Positions 54,812-63,734 of a DNA stretch of 64,000 nt are shown here, piece by piece. Origin of the DNA: Salisaeta longa DSM 21114. Its GTDB lineage: Bacteria; Bacteroidota; Rhodothermia; Rhodothermales; Salinibacteraceae. The DNA lies in contig NZ_ATTH01000001.1 of assembly GCF_000419585.1 (NCBI RefSeq), positions 580,005-644,004 of the forward strand. The letters run 5' to 3'. How positions within the stretch are numbered: the first letter of the stretch is position 1; every line of letters starts with the position of its first letter. A model generated the notes under the pieces. That model made no database searches. It saw only the letters and a program-made list of their open reading frames with translations, and had not been told where the DNA came from. The translations under genes and the position numbers were made by a program.

Positions 54812-54941
54812 ACGGATGTTGTTGATACTGTGTGACAGCGGCACAGGAAACGGTGTGTGCATTTGCTAACCCCAAAGCTCACAGTCGTGGTACGTACTCG
54901 GCAGACGCAAAAGGCTTCTTTAACAGACCTCCTCCGTCATT

Positions 54942-55280
54942 ATGCGCAGTGCAAAACAACTCTTCGGCGACCCGTCATCCGATCCACTACTGAATGAGGA
55001 AGCAACAGCACCACAGCCTGCGACGCCCTCTCGTTCAACCAAGCGCGAACCGGCAAAAGAGCGGCGCGTGATTAAGGTAGTGCAAACGCCACAGGGCAAC
55101 TACGCACTGGAAAAGCTAAACGACGCTATCTCGCACGGTTGGACGCCGGTGGGCATAGGGGTTACGGCGGTAGACAAAGAGCACCAGAAGCTCACGATTA
55201 CCATCAAGTTGGAGCGCGATGTGGACGAGACGCGCTCCATCTTCGACTTTACGGTCCCGCGCACGTCGTCCAAGGCATAG
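54942..55280 (+). CDS. Hypothetical protein, DUF4177-like core
   Basis: 112 residues. The first 45 are polar and disordered; the core VIKVVQTPQGNYALEKLNDA and the ISHGWTPVGIGVTAVDK that follows resemble the 'LEKxLNxxGxxGWxxV' pattern of DUF4177-type small proteins, then a beta strand LTITIKLERD. Function unknown. It has a structured 300-base leader, so it may be regulated. Confidence 0.65.
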   Translation: MRSAKQLFGDPSSDPLLNEEATAPQPATPSRSTKREPAKERRVIKVVQTPQGNYALEKLNDAISHGWTPVGIGVTAVDKEHQKLTITIKLERDVDETRSIFDFTVPRTSSKA

Positions 55281-55465
55281 GCTGCGTTTCCTTGCACTAA
55301 GCTAAGGGAAGTTTCGTCTCCTGTGGATCCTTTGGGCACAAAGGATTTGCACAAAATAGAAACACGGTCCACCGTCGTGGCGAACCCATGGCGGTGGTTT
55401 TCGTTATTTACAGATGAGGATATATTCTCAGCACTCCAGCGTATACGCTCACAACTATCAGCCTT

Positions 55466-56242
55466 ATGGCCACCGTTCAGAAAAAGTCGACAACCGAAGA
55501 TCAGTTGCGCGCGCTGGTTCGGTTGCAGCACATCGACAACCGGATCGCCCAGATTCATAAACTGCGTGGCGACCTTCCGGACGAGATTCAAGACCTGCAG
55601 GATGAGAAGATGGGGCTTGAGACGCGTCTGGAGAACTACCAGGAAGAGCTTGAAGAGAAGAAAGACGCCAAACGCAAGGCCGAGCGCACGCTGAAAGAGG
55701 CCGAGTTGCAAATCGACAAGTATGAAGATCAACAGTTGCAGGTGCGCAACAATCGTGAGTTTGAGGCCCTCACGAAAGAAATTGAAGCGCAGAAGGAACG
55801 CATCTCAAATGCCGAGAAGGCTTCGGCCAATGCCGAGCGCACCATCGAGGCGCACGAAGAAGCCATCGAGGATACGAAGGAGCGCCTGGACGACCTGACG
55901 ACGGTGCTTGAGGAAAAGCGCGAAAAGCTCGATGAGGTCCTCGCCGAAACGAAGGCCGAAGAAGAGGCCCTCGAAGGCATCCGTGAGGAAGCACAAGCGG
56001 CCGTCGACGACCGCTACCTGAATGCGTACACGAAGCTGCGCGACCGGCTGCGTGATGGGCGGGCGGTTGTGCCGCTAAAGCGCGGGGCCGCGGCCGGTTT
56101 TGCGGTGCCGCCTCAGCGCCAGGTCGAAATTCGCAAGCGCAAGCGCATCGTGGCCTGCGAGCATACCGGGCGCATCATCGTCGACCAGGAGCTCTACGAG
56201 CAAACCATCGAGGACATGCAGAAGCAACTGGATTTGGAGTAG
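55466..56242 (+). CDS. Coiled-coil protein with degenerate C4 zinc-ribbon (DUF164 type)
   Basis: 258 residues: a long coiled-coil (about 15-180, with LKEAELQIDKYEDQQLQVRN and FEALTKEIEAQKERI), then the C-terminal region that in many members is a C4 zinc ribbon. Here it reads VPLKRGAAAGFAVPPQRQVE and RKRKRIVACEHTGRIIVD: only one of the four usual cysteines remains, as in many Bacteroidota-type members. Likely a nucleic-acid or ribosome-associated protein of unknown function. Confidence 0.85.
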   Translation: MATVQKKSTTEDQLRALVRLQHIDNRIAQIHKLRGDLPDEIQDLQDEKMGLETRLENYQEELEEKKDAKRKAERTLKEAELQIDKYEDQQLQVRNNREFEALTKEIEAQKERISNAEKASANAERTIEAHEEAIEDTKERLDDLTTVLEEKREKLDEVLAETKAEEEALEGIREEAQAAVDDRYLNAYTKLRDRLRDGRAVVPLKRGAAAGFAVPPQRQVEIRKRKRIVACEHTGRIIVDQELYEQTIEDMQKQLDLE

Positions 56243-56347
56243 CCGCTGCGTGAGGACACCTGCCGGTACGCCCTAAATTGGGCTCCCGCATCGTTCCATC
56301 CAGCCCGGGCCGGCACCATCCGCGGCCCCATCATGTACACTGCCTAT

Positions 56348-56766
56348 AGAACACGAGCCGGGCTGTCGCTCCGTTGACCCGATCGGGCAGCGGTGAGGAA
56401 AGTCCGAACACCAGCGGGCACCGTGCTTCCTAACGGGAAGGCGTCGTGCTTCGGCACGACGACGGCACATGCAACAGAGAGGAGTCCCGCCCCGGGCCCA
56501 GCGCCCGCGGTAAGGGGTGAAAGGGTGCGGTAAGAGCGCACCGGCGTCTTCGGTGACGAAGGCGGCCAGGCAAAACCCACGGGGTGCAAGGTCAAGACGC
56601 GTTCGTCCTGTGCAGCGCACAGGCCGCGGTGGCCCATCGCGTACGACGCAGGTCGACCGCTTGAGGCGCCGGGCAACCGGCGTCCCAGATAGATGATAGC
56701 CTCCCGGTGCGTCCACGCGGCGCCTCGGCAGACAGAATTCGGCTTACAGGCTCGTGTTCTTTTTTT
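56348..56766 (+). ncRNA. rnpB: RNase P RNA (type A)
   Basis: Catalytic RNA that removes tRNA 5' leaders. The 5' strand AGAACACGAGCC pairs with the 3' GGCTCGTGTTCT (helix P1/P2-like closure). The conserved core GAGGAAAGTCCGAACA is at 56395-56410 and the CAGACAGAATTCGGCTTACA block is near the 3' end (CR V region). It ends in a T-run (56759-56767), a terminator. Length about 415 bases. Any reading frames inside it are not genes. Confidence 0.95.
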
Positions 56767-56960
56767 GTTTATCCCCATCTTTGTTTATCCCTATCTTCGG
56801 GTCGTTCTGCAGCGTGATGGGCCGTAGCGTATAGCGACCGCTCGGTACGGCCACTCATGCGGCCAACATACGCAATTATTACACCCGATTCACGTCTTCC
56901 GAGGTGCTCACGCATTGGATGTTGTAGCGCACATAACCCCTAACCGATTGCTACAATCCC

Positions 56961-58928
56961 ATGGGCAAAAACGTCGCAGAAAAGCTCATCGAAAGCCATC
57001 TTGCCGACGGTACCCTCAGCGTAGGCGAGGAAATTAGTCTGACGATGGATCAGACGCTTACGCAGGATGCTACGGGCACCATGGTGATGCTCGAATTTGA
57101 GGCGATGGGCATCCCGCGCGTGCAAACCGAGCTTTCCGCGCAGTACGTCGATCACAACCTCATTCAGTCGGACTTCAAGAATCCGGACGATCATCTCTTT
57201 CTTCGCAGCGCGTGCAAGAAGTTTGGTGTGTGGTACAGCCGCCCCGGCAATGGCGTCAGCCACCCGGTGCACCAGGAGCGCTTTGGCAAGCCGGGCAAAA
57301 CGCTGATTGGCTCGGATAGCCACACGCCGGCCGCGGGAGCCCTGGGCATGTTGGCGATTGGTGCCGGCGGGCTCGATGTAGCCATGGCCATGGCCGGGAA
57401 GCCATACACGATTCGCATGCCCGAGATTTGGGGGGTGAAGCTGACAGGCGAGCTGCCTGATTGGGTGAGTGCCAAAGATGTGATCTTGGAGATGCTGCGG
57501 CGCCACGACGTGGATGGCGGCGTGAACCGCATCATTGAGTACTACGGCCCAGGGCTCGATACCCTGAGCTGCATGGACCGCCACGTCATTGCCAATATGG
57601 GCACCGAGCTGGGCGCCACCAGCACGGTCTTTCCGTCCGATGAAGAGGTGAAGCGCTTCTTGCGCTCGCAGGGCCGCGAAGACGACTGGCGCGAAGTAAG
57701 GGCCGACGCGGATGCCGATTACGACGTCTACGAAGAGATCGACCTCTCGGAGCTCGTGCCGCTCATCGCCAAGCCCAGCAGTCCGGGCAACGTGGTGCCG
57801 GTGCGTGAGGTGGAAGGCCAGGAAATCTACCAGAGCTACGTCGGGTCGTCGGCCAACCCCGGCTTCCGCGACTTTGCCGTGGCGGCAGAGATCGTGGACG
57901 GCAAGCAGGTACACGACCGCGTCTCGTGGGACATTAACCCCACCTCGCGACAGATTCTCGAGAACCTGATGAACACCGGCCACCTGCAAATGCTGACGCG
58001 CTCCGGCGGGCGCATCCACCAGGCCGGATGCAACGGATGCATTGGCATGGGGCAAGCGCCAGCCACCGGGCGCATCGCGCTGCGCACCGTTCCGCGCAAC
58101 TTCCCGGGCCGCTCGGGCACCAAGGAGGACGCCGTGTACCTCGTAAGCCCCGAGACGGCGGCCGCTTCAGCGCTCACGGGCAAGATTACGGACCCCCGCG
58201 ATCTGGAAGAGATCTACGGGATGTCGTACCCGCACGTGCAAGAGCCCGAGGAGATCACCATCAACACCGATCAGCTCGTTGAGCCACCATCGGCCGAGGA
58301 AGCCGAAGATCTGGAGCTGGAGAAGGGCCCCAACGTGGTGTCGCTCCCTGAATTTGCGCCGCTGCCCGACGCGCTCGACGTACCGGTGCTGCTCAAGGTG
58401 GGCGACGACGTCTCGACCGACGAGATTATGCCGGCCGGCTCACGGATCCTGCCGTACCGCTCCAACATCCCGGAAATCAGCAAATTCGTTTTCGAGCAGG
58501 TCGACGAGACGTTCTACGACCGGGCCATGGAGCATCAGGAGAACGGGTTTGCCATTGTGGCGGGCAGCAACTACGGCCAGGGCTCCAGCCGCGAGCATGC
58601 GGCCATTGCACCGCGCTACCTGGGCACGCGCGTCAAGATCGTGGAGAGCTTCGCGCGCATCCACCGGCAGAACCTGGCCAACTTCGGCATTCTGCCGTTG
58701 ATGTTTAAAGATCCAGCCGATCACGAGAAGATCGAGCAGGGCGATACGCTGCAGCTGCGGAATCTCCGTGAGACGATTCAAGACGGCTCCACCGTCGAGG
58801 TCTACAACGCGACGAAGGATGAAACCTACGTCACGGAGCACGACCTCTCGGAGCGCGAGCTGGAGATGGTGCTGGAAGGCAGCCAGATCAGCGTCGTGAA
58901 GAAAGAATTTACCGACGCCCGCGCATAA
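56961..58928 (+). CDS. acn: Aconitate hydratase (short type), Fe-S Cys replaced
   Basis: 655 residues. Isomerises citrate to isocitrate in the TCA cycle. N-terminal aconitase/LeuC domain (LIGSDSHTPAAGALGMLAIG, AGKPYTIRMPEIWGV), C-terminal swivel domain (VGDDVSTDEIMPAGSRILPY, IVAGSNYGQGSSREHAAIAP). Two cluster Cys lie in AGCNGCIGMG. The third, normally in a GSCTN motif, reads GSSAN here, so one canonical cluster ligand is Ser. The short family (about 650 residues) differs from the 890-residue AcnA. Icd is elsewhere in the window. Confidence 0.9.
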   Translation: MGKNVAEKLIESHLADGTLSVGEEISLTMDQTLTQDATGTMVMLEFEAMGIPRVQTELSAQYVDHNLIQSDFKNPDDHLFLRSACKKFGVWYSRPGNGVSHPVHQERFGKPGKTLIGSDSHTPAAGALGMLAIGAGGLDVAMAMAGKPYTIRMPEIWGVKLTGELPDWVSAKDVILEMLRRHDVDGGVNRIIEYYGPGLDTLSCMDRHVIANMGTELGATSTVFPSDEEVKRFLRSQGREDDWREVRADADADYDVYEEIDLSELVPLIAKPSSPGNVVPVREVEGQEIYQSYVGSSANPGFRDFAVAAEIVDGKQVHDRVSWDINPTSRQILENLMNTGHLQMLTRSGGRIHQAGCNGCIGMGQAPATGRIALRTVPRNFPGRSGTKEDAVYLVSPETAAASALTGKITDPRDLEEIYGMSYPHVQEPEEITINTDQLVEPPSAEEAEDLELEKGPNVVSLPEFAPLPDALDVPVLLKVGDDVSTDEIMPAGSRILPYRSNIPEISKFVFEQVDETFYDRAMEHQENGFAIVAGSNYGQGSSREHAAIAPRYLGTRVKIVESFARIHRQNLANFGILPLMFKDPADHEKIEQGDTLQLRNLRETIQDGSTVEVYNATKDETYVTEHDLSERELEMVLEGSQISVVKKEFTDARA

Positions 58929-58956
58929 ACACAGCGCGGCTGGTGTGACCAACCAC

Positions 58957-58994
58957 AAGCGGGAGCCTCCAGGTACGGAGGCTCCCGCTTTTTT
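58957..58994. terminator. Bidirectional terminator between acn and the porin gene
   Basis: Perfect 14-bp inverted repeat AAGCGGGAGCCTCC / GGAGGCTCCCGCTT with a 6-base loop, followed on the plus strand by TTTT. It serves acn (plus) and possibly the convergent porin gene. Confidence 0.85.
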
Positions 58995-59020
58995 GGTGGA
59001 CGTCCTGCTGTACGAGGAGG

Positions 59021-60232
59021 CTAGAGGCTCACGGAAAGTTCGGTAACGGCGCCGTACCACTGCTCGCCCAGCTGACCGGGGCTGTTGCGGCCTTCCCACT
59101 GCGAGACGCCTGCCACTTTCCAGCGCGCAACGTCCCAGAAGTTTACCCCAAACCCGACTTGCAATCGGAAGAGGCCGGTTTCGTCGCTGGGAGCCCACGA
59201 CGAACTATTCGCCGCATACGAAGCCCGCGAGGCGACGTAGAAGGCCTCCGACGCATTCAGCTTAACCGTCGTGCCGCCCCACCACATCTGACTCGTTTCT
59301 TCCACCAGTCCGGCCGTGCCCAGGCGCGGCGTGGTGGGGGCACCGCTCGCGGTGGCAAAGCTGTACGGCTCGGTGGCAAAGCCGCCCCAGGCATCCAGCA
59401 CGAGGCGCTCGCTCGAAAAGCGGAGATCGGCCGCCAAAAACGTGGGCTGAACGCCGGGCAGCAAGTACGCATGCGTGTAGCGGTTGGGCTGGCCGCGCGT
59501 GCCCACCACGTAGTTCTCGCCGTCGCCCAAGATCCAGTTGGCGCGGTCGCCGCCCACTTGATTCGTGCCCTGTCCGATGGCAACGCCAACCTGCAACTGC
59601 TCGCCGAGCGACGTGCGCCCGCGGGCAATGAGCGAGAGTCCCGTGCCCGGCGCAAACGTTTCAAAGAAGGTGGGCGACGTGACCGTGAGGTCGAAGCTCG
59701 ACGCTCCGTACGTGCCCACGAGCTGCACGCCGGTTTCTGCCGTCAAGAAGTCGATGGGCGAGTTGCCAATCAGGGGATTCGCCTGCACGGCCGCTCCATC
59801 GGAATAGCCGCGGAAGTTGAACAATCCCACCACGGGCGTGCCGAGGCGCAGCACGTAGTGATCGGAGAGCGCGAGGTCGAGCGCAGCGTAATCGACGACC
59901 GGCGCGAAGTTACCGCCGAAGTCGTTCGGCTCGTGGCCGAGATCGACTGTTGCGGTGATGCGCTCGTGGAAGCGCGCATCGATGGTGAAGTTAAACCGGA
60001 CGCGCTGGAAGCCAAACTCGGCATTGCCCTCTGGGCCCGGATTTTCGGTTTGGATGAACTGCGCCCCTTGCATCACTTGGGCCCCAAGCGTGAGCTCGGG
60101 AAGCAGCGTTTGGACGGTTTCGGCGTCTTGGGCGTATGCGGTTGGCGCAGCCAAAAGGATGAGCAGAAGGCCCAGGGCAATGCGCCGAAGGGCAGAAGAT
60201 GAATGGTGGAGAGCACCCGTTGGTTTGTACAT
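59021..60232 (-). CDS. Outer-membrane porin-like protein of the glycerol locus
   Basis: 403 residues with a signal peptide (LALGLLLILLAAPTAYAQ-like) and a body of alternating polar and hydrophobic strands ending in an aromatic/Leu residue (ELSVSL), as outer-membrane beta-barrels do. Phosphate/oligosaccharide porin-like segments (LGHEPNDFGGNFAPVVDYAA, VLRLGTPVVGLFNFRGY) are visible. It lies directly downstream of glpF on the same strand, so it may admit glycerol or related small solutes. Specificity is not shown by sequence. Confidence 0.75.
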   Translation of the reverse strand: MYKPTGALHHSSSALRRIALGLLLILLAAPTAYAQDAETVQTLLPELTLGAQVMQGAQFIQTENPGPEGNAEFGFQRVRFNFTIDARFHERITATVDLGHEPNDFGGNFAPVVDYAALDLALSDHYVLRLGTPVVGLFNFRGYSDGAAVQANPLIGNSPIDFLTAETGVQLVGTYGASSFDLTVTSPTFFETFAPGTGLSLIARGRTSLGEQLQVGVAIGQGTNQVGGDRANWILGDGENYVVGTRGQPNRYTHAYLLPGVQPTFLAADLRFSSERLVLDAWGGFATEPYSFATASGAPTTPRLGTAGLVEETSQMWWGGTTVKLNASEAFYVASRASYAANSSSWAPSDETGLFRLQVGFGVNFWDVARWKVAGVSQWEGRNSPGQLGEQWYGAVTELSVSL

Positions 60233-60280
60233 GACGGTAAAGGGCGTAAAGAAAAAGGCACGAGAAGCCGTAGACGGGTG

Positions 60281-61051
60281 TTAGAAGCCGCCGATGGCGA
60301 GGCCGAGAAGGGCAGCCAACACGCCGCCTACCAGCGGCCCCACCACTGGAATCCAGGCATATCCCCAATTGCTGTCGCGCTTGCCCGGAATGGGAAGGAT
60401 CTGATGCATGAGGCGCGGTGAGAGGTCGCGCGCCGGGTTGATGGCGTAGCCGGTGGTACCACCAAGGGCAAGACCGATGACGAGCACCACGAGGCCCACA
60501 GGCAGTGCATCGAGGGCGCCCAGTCCAATCGCTGTATCGATGGCCGCGCCATTGCCGAGGGCTGTTTCGAGCCCGTTGAGCTGAATGGAAGGCCCCGTGA
60601 GGTAGAGGACGGCAAACACCAGCATGACGGTGCCAATGACTTCCGAAATAAAGTTTGCGGGCACGTCCGGAATGGCGGGGCCGGTGCAGAAAACGCCGAG
60701 CTTGGCGTCGGCATCGTCGGTGGTGGCAAAGTGCGGCCGGTAGTGCAACCAGACGAGGAATGCGCCGATGGCCGCGCCAATGAACTGGCCGGCGAGGTAG
60801 AGGGGCACGCTGGCCCACGGAAAGATGCCCGCGGCCGCCAGGCCCACGGTAACGGCCGGGTTGATGTGGGCGCCGCTGAAGGCCGCTACGCAGAATACAG
60901 CTACGAAGACGGCCATGCCCCAGCCCCACGTAATGACGATCCAGCCGGAGTTCTCTCCGAGGGTGTCTTTCAGCACCACATTCGCCACAACACCGTCGCC
61001 GAGGAGAATGAGGATGGCCGTTCCAATGATTTCAGCTATAAAAGGAGACAT
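60281..61051 (-). CDS. glpF: Glycerol uptake facilitator (aquaglyceroporin)
   Basis: 256 residues, MIP family with six membrane helices. The two half-helix NPA motifs are HINPAVTVG and AINPARDLSPR; the selectivity-filter Arg follows the second. Passive channel for glycerol. It starts 21 bases after a hairpin that ends glpK, and ends 49 bases before the porin gene starts. Confidence 0.95.
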   Translation of the reverse strand: MSPFIAEIIGTAILILLGDGVVANVVLKDTLGENSGWIVITWGWGMAVFVAVFCVAAFSGAHINPAVTVGLAAAGIFPWASVPLYLAGQFIGAAIGAFLVWLHYRPHFATTDDADAKLGVFCTGPAIPDVPANFISEVIGTVMLVFAVLYLTGPSIQLNGLETALGNGAAIDTAIGLGALDALPVGLVVLVIGLALGGTTGYAINPARDLSPRLMHQILPIPGKRDSNWGYAWIPVVGPLVGGVLAALLGLAIGGF

Positions 61052-61071
61052 AGTTGGTGCGTGTGCTCATG

Positions 61072-61114
61072 GAAAAAAGAAAAAGGGGACTGCCAGGAGC
61101 GCAGGGCAGTCCCC
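61072..61114 (-). terminator. Strong intrinsic terminator between glpK and glpF
   Basis: GGGGACTGCC / GGCAGTCCCC, perfect 10-bp stem with a 10-base loop, followed on the minus strand by TTTTTCTTTTTTC. It lies within the same-strand gap after glpK, just 21 bases before the glpF start, so it may limit read-through into glpF and the porin. Confidence 0.85.
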
Positions 61115-61120
61115 GTGCGG

Positions 61121-62629
61121 TTACGCAGCAGTCGCCTTCTCGGCGTCCTGCCATGCCTTCGAGCGCTCCAGCGCCTTGTCCCAGCCGGTGCGCAGCTCTT
61201 TGACGTAGCTCGCGTCCATGCTGGGCGTGAAGCGGCGGTCGACGGTCCACTGGTTCTTGATTTCCTCTTGGGTATCCCAGTAGCCCACCGCGAGGCCCGC
61301 GAGATAGGCGGCCCCCAGCGCGGTGGTTTCAAGCGTTTGCGGGCGCACCACGGGAATGCCCAGGATGTCGGATTGGAATTGCAGCAACAGGTTGTTCGCC
61401 GCCGCCCCGCCGTCGGCACGCAGCTCCGGCGTCTCGATGCCGCTGTCGGCCTCCATGGCATCGACGACGTCGGCCACCTGATAGGCAATGCCTTCGAGGG
61501 CCGCGCGGGCGACGTGTGCCTTCGAGACGCCGCGCGTAATGCCCGCGATGACGCCGCGGGCGTACTGATCCCAGTGCGGCGCGCCCAGGCCTACAAACGC
61601 CGGTACGAGGTACACGCCGCCGTTGTCATCCACCTGCCGCGCAAGCGCTTCCACCTCGGCCGAGTCGCGGATCAGTTCGAGGCCGTCGCGCAGCCACTGC
61701 ACCACGGCCCCGGCGATGAAGATGGAGCCCTCCAGGGCATAGCTCGTTTCGCCGTCGATCTGGTAGGCGACGGTGGTAAGCAGGTTGTTCTCTGAGCGGA
61801 CCGCTTCGGTGCCGGTGTGCTGCACCATGAAGGCGCCCGTGCCGTACGTATTCTTGCCCATGCCCGGCTCGGTGCACATTTGCCCAAAGAGGGCCGCCTG
61901 CTGATCGCCCGCGATGCCCGCGATGGGAATAGACGCCGGCGTGATGTCGCGGTCGGTATGCCCGTACACCTCGCTGCTGTCGCGCACATCGGGCAGCATG
62001 GCGCGCGGAACGTCGAGGATGTCCAGGAGCTCATCGTCCCAGCGCCCCTCGTGGATGTTGTAAAGAAGCGTCCGCGACGCATTGGTAGCATCGGTGATGT
62101 GTACATCGCCCCCCGTCAGCTTATACACGAGCCAGCTATCCACCGTCCCGAACGCCAGTCGCCCGTCCTCGGCCTTGGCGCGGGCGCCGTCTACGTGGTC
62201 CAGGATCCACTTAATTTTGGTACCCGAAAAGTAGGCATCGAGGATCAGTCCGGTGGCATCGCGAAAGGTATCGACGTGACCCGCATCGCGCAGGCGGTCG
62301 CAGATGCCCGAGGTGCGGCGGTCTTGCCACACGATTGCATTGTAGATGGGCTGGCCCGTCTCGCGATCCCACACAATCGTCGTTTCCCGCTGATTGGTGA
62401 TGCCCAGTCCGGCAATGTCGCGCGCTTGTACGCCGGCCCGGTTGATGACCTCCGTCATCACGCTGCTCTGCGACGACCAGATCTCGTTGGGGTCGTGCTC
62501 CACCCAGCCCGGTTCCGGAAAGATCTGCTCGAACTCCTTTTGGGCGACGGCTTTTGTTTGCCCCCGATGATTGAAGACTATCGCCCGCGAGCTCGTGGTG
62601 CCTTGATCCAGTGCCAGAATATATTTCAT
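61121..62629 (-). CDS. glpK: Glycerol kinase
   Basis: 502 residues from the ATG at 62629 ([20 protein letters not shown]); the upstream extension to 62755 is noncoding regulatory DNA. FGGY family: N-terminal [21 protein letters not shown], and [19 protein letters not shown]-like segment and [20 protein letters not shown]. Phosphorylates glycerol to sn-glycerol 3-phosphate, the substrate of GlpD at the window's right end. Operator-like repeats lie just upstream. Confidence 0.97.
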   Translation of the reverse strand: MKYILALDQGTTSSRAIVFNHRGQTKAVAQKEFEQIFPEPGWVEHDPNEIWSSQSSVMTEVINRAGVQARDIAGLGITNQRETTIVWDRETGQPIYNAIVWQDRRTSGICDRLRDAGHVDTFRDATGLILDAYFSGTKIKWILDHVDGARAKAEDGRLAFGTVDSWLVYKLTGGDVHITDATNASRTLLYNIHEGRWDDELLDILDVPRAMLPDVRDSSEVYGHTDRDITPASIPIAGIAGDQQAALFGQMCTEPGMGKNTYGTGAFMVQHTGTEAVRSENNLLTTVAYQIDGETSYALEGSIFIAGAVVQWLRDGLELIRDSAEVEALARQVDDNGGVYLVPAFVGLGAPHWDQYARGVIAGITRGVSKAHVARAALEGIAYQVADVVDAMEADSGIETPELRADGGAAANNLLLQFQSDILGIPVVRPQTLETTALGAAYLAGLAVGYWDTQEEIKNQWTVDRRFTPSMDASYVKELRTGWDKALERSKAWQDAEKATAA

Positions 62630-62638
62630 GGCGATCTT

Positions 62639-62684
62639 CCGATTGGTTATCGGTTTTGGTTTCGATTTCCTTCGATTGGTTATC
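62639..62684. promoter_or_regulatory. Direct repeats upstream of glpK, candidate regulator operators
   Basis: GATTGGTTATC occurs twice (62641-62651 and 62674-62684), 33 bases apart, about three helical turns, with a partial TTCGATT between them. They lie just upstream of glpK and downstream of a divergent DeoR-family gene. Likely binding sites of that regulator. Confidence 0.55.
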
Positions 62685-62700
62685 AAATCATAATCACTGG

Positions 62701-62708
62701 AAGCGCTT
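62701..62708. promoter_or_regulatory. AAGCGCTT palindrome in glpK/regulator region
   Basis: An 8-bp palindrome in TGGAAGCGCTTTTG, between divergent promoters. Its CG-centred form resembles LacI-type operators; no LacI-family gene is in the window. Low support. Confidence 0.3.
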
Positions 62709-62740
62709 TTGTCAAGAAGAAGAAAACTATTTGCGGGTGC

Positions 62741-62761
62741 AGGTGGGTATCCCAACCACCT
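62741..62761. promoter_or_regulatory. Inverted repeat AGGTGG...CCACCT
   Basis: AGGTGG and CCACCT flank a GGGTATCCC-like core, in the 231-base divergent region before the DeoR-family gene. Possible operator for autoregulation. Confidence 0.3.
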
Positions 62762-62860
62762 ATTTACGTTTCCTTCATAAAACGATGTGTGTCGTGTGCC
62801 GTTGGATGGCGCAGGTCACACATTCCATTCCATCTACTGCCCTACTTCCCTTGTCGATGT

Positions 62861-63637
62861 ATGTCTGAGCATGCGCACAGCCCGGCCGAGCGCCACGATT
62901 TTATTCTGAAACGGCTCAAGAACGAGGGGTACGTGAAGGTTGCGGCGCTCAGTGAGGCCCTACACGTTTCGAAGGTCACCATCCGCAAAGACCTGCGGGA
63001 GTTGGAAGACCAGAACTTGTTGCATCGCACCTACGGCGGGGCAAACTTGCGGGCGCCGTATGTGGGCGAGCGGCCGCTGGGCGAGAAGGCAACGGAGTTT
63101 GCAGACGAGAAGGCCCGCATCGGGGAAACGGCGGCCGCGCTGGTGTCGGCGCGCGACTCCATCATCATTGGCTCGGGCACTACTACGTTGCAGGTGGCGC
63201 GTCATCTGCCGGAGACGAATGAGCTGACCGTCATCACCAATGCGATGAACGTGGCCCGCCTCATCGCCCAGCGTAAAGGCATCGAGATCCTGATGCTTGG
63301 CGGCATCGTGCGGCACAACGCCGAGTCGACGGTAGGCAGGCATGCCGAAGAGATGCTGACGGGCTACACCTGCGATACGATGTTTATGGGCGTTGACGGG
63401 TTTGACGTGGAGTACGGCCTAACGACAACGAATGCGCTGGAGGCCAGTCTCAACCAGGCCATGATGCACACGGCGCAGCGTACGGTGGTGGTTACGGATG
63501 CGAGCAAGTTTGGCCGGCGCGGCTTTCGTCGCATCTGCGGGCTCAACCACATCCACCGGGTCATCACGGACGATGCTGTGGAGCCGCGCGTGGTCGATGC
63601 GTTGGAGGGGCAAGGCATCACCGTCGACGTGGTGTAG
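62861..63637 (+). CDS. DeoR-family transcriptional regulator of glycerol genes (GlpR-like)
   Basis: 258 residues from the ATG at 62861 (MSEHAHSPAERHDFILKRLK). N-terminal winged helix-turn-helix (VKVAALSEALHVSKVTIRKD, LHRTYGGANLRA) and a C-terminal sugar-phosphate-binding domain (IIGSGTTTLQVARHL, VTDASKFGRRGF). It is divergent from glpK and convergent with glpD, so it probably represses these genes and responds to glycerol 3-phosphate. The effector is inferred from context. Confidence 0.88.
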   Translation: MSEHAHSPAERHDFILKRLKNEGYVKVAALSEALHVSKVTIRKDLRELEDQNLLHRTYGGANLRAPYVGERPLGEKATEFADEKARIGETAAALVSARDSIIIGSGTTTLQVARHLPETNELTVITNAMNVARLIAQRKGIEILMLGGIVRHNAESTVGRHAEEMLTGYTCDTMFMGVDGFDVEYGLTTTNALEASLNQAMMHTAQRTVVVTDASKFGRRGFRRICGLNHIHRVITDDAVEPRVVDALEGQGITVDVV

Positions 63638-63657
63638 GGGGCGACGTGATGTAGATC

Positions 63658-63687
63658 AGGCACCGCCCTCGGAAGAAGACGGTGCCT
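63658..63687. terminator. Hairpin between regulator and glpD
   Basis: AGGCACCG / CGGTGCCT, perfect 8-bp stem, lies between two convergent genes (regulator stop 63637, glpD stop 63735). Bidirectional terminator candidate; weak T-tract. Confidence 0.55.
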
Positions 63688-63734
63688 GCTTGGGGGTATC
63701 GGACACGTGCGGTTGGAACGGCGCAGGATCGGTG

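Larger units (their letters stand above)
54642..54941. other. Structured 300-base leader region
   Basis: No gene. It holds at least two close inverted repeats (listed separately) plus a looser GTTAC/GTAAC pair around 54661-54687. The layout suggests a promoter and structured 5' leader for the small gene at 54942. Confidence 0.5.

Noticed and set aside
56273-56778. Reading frames on the minus strand of the rnpB region
   Set aside because: The DNA is RNase P RNA with complementary ends and conserved core blocks.
62630-62755. 42-residue N-terminal extension of glycerol kinase
   Set aside because: Family proteins start at [12 protein letters not shown]. The extension covers the direct repeats and is regulatory DNA.
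61817-62860. Long N-terminal extension of the DeoR-family regulator frame
   Set aside because: It reads antisense through glpK and its operator region. The winged-helix domain starts properly at 62861.
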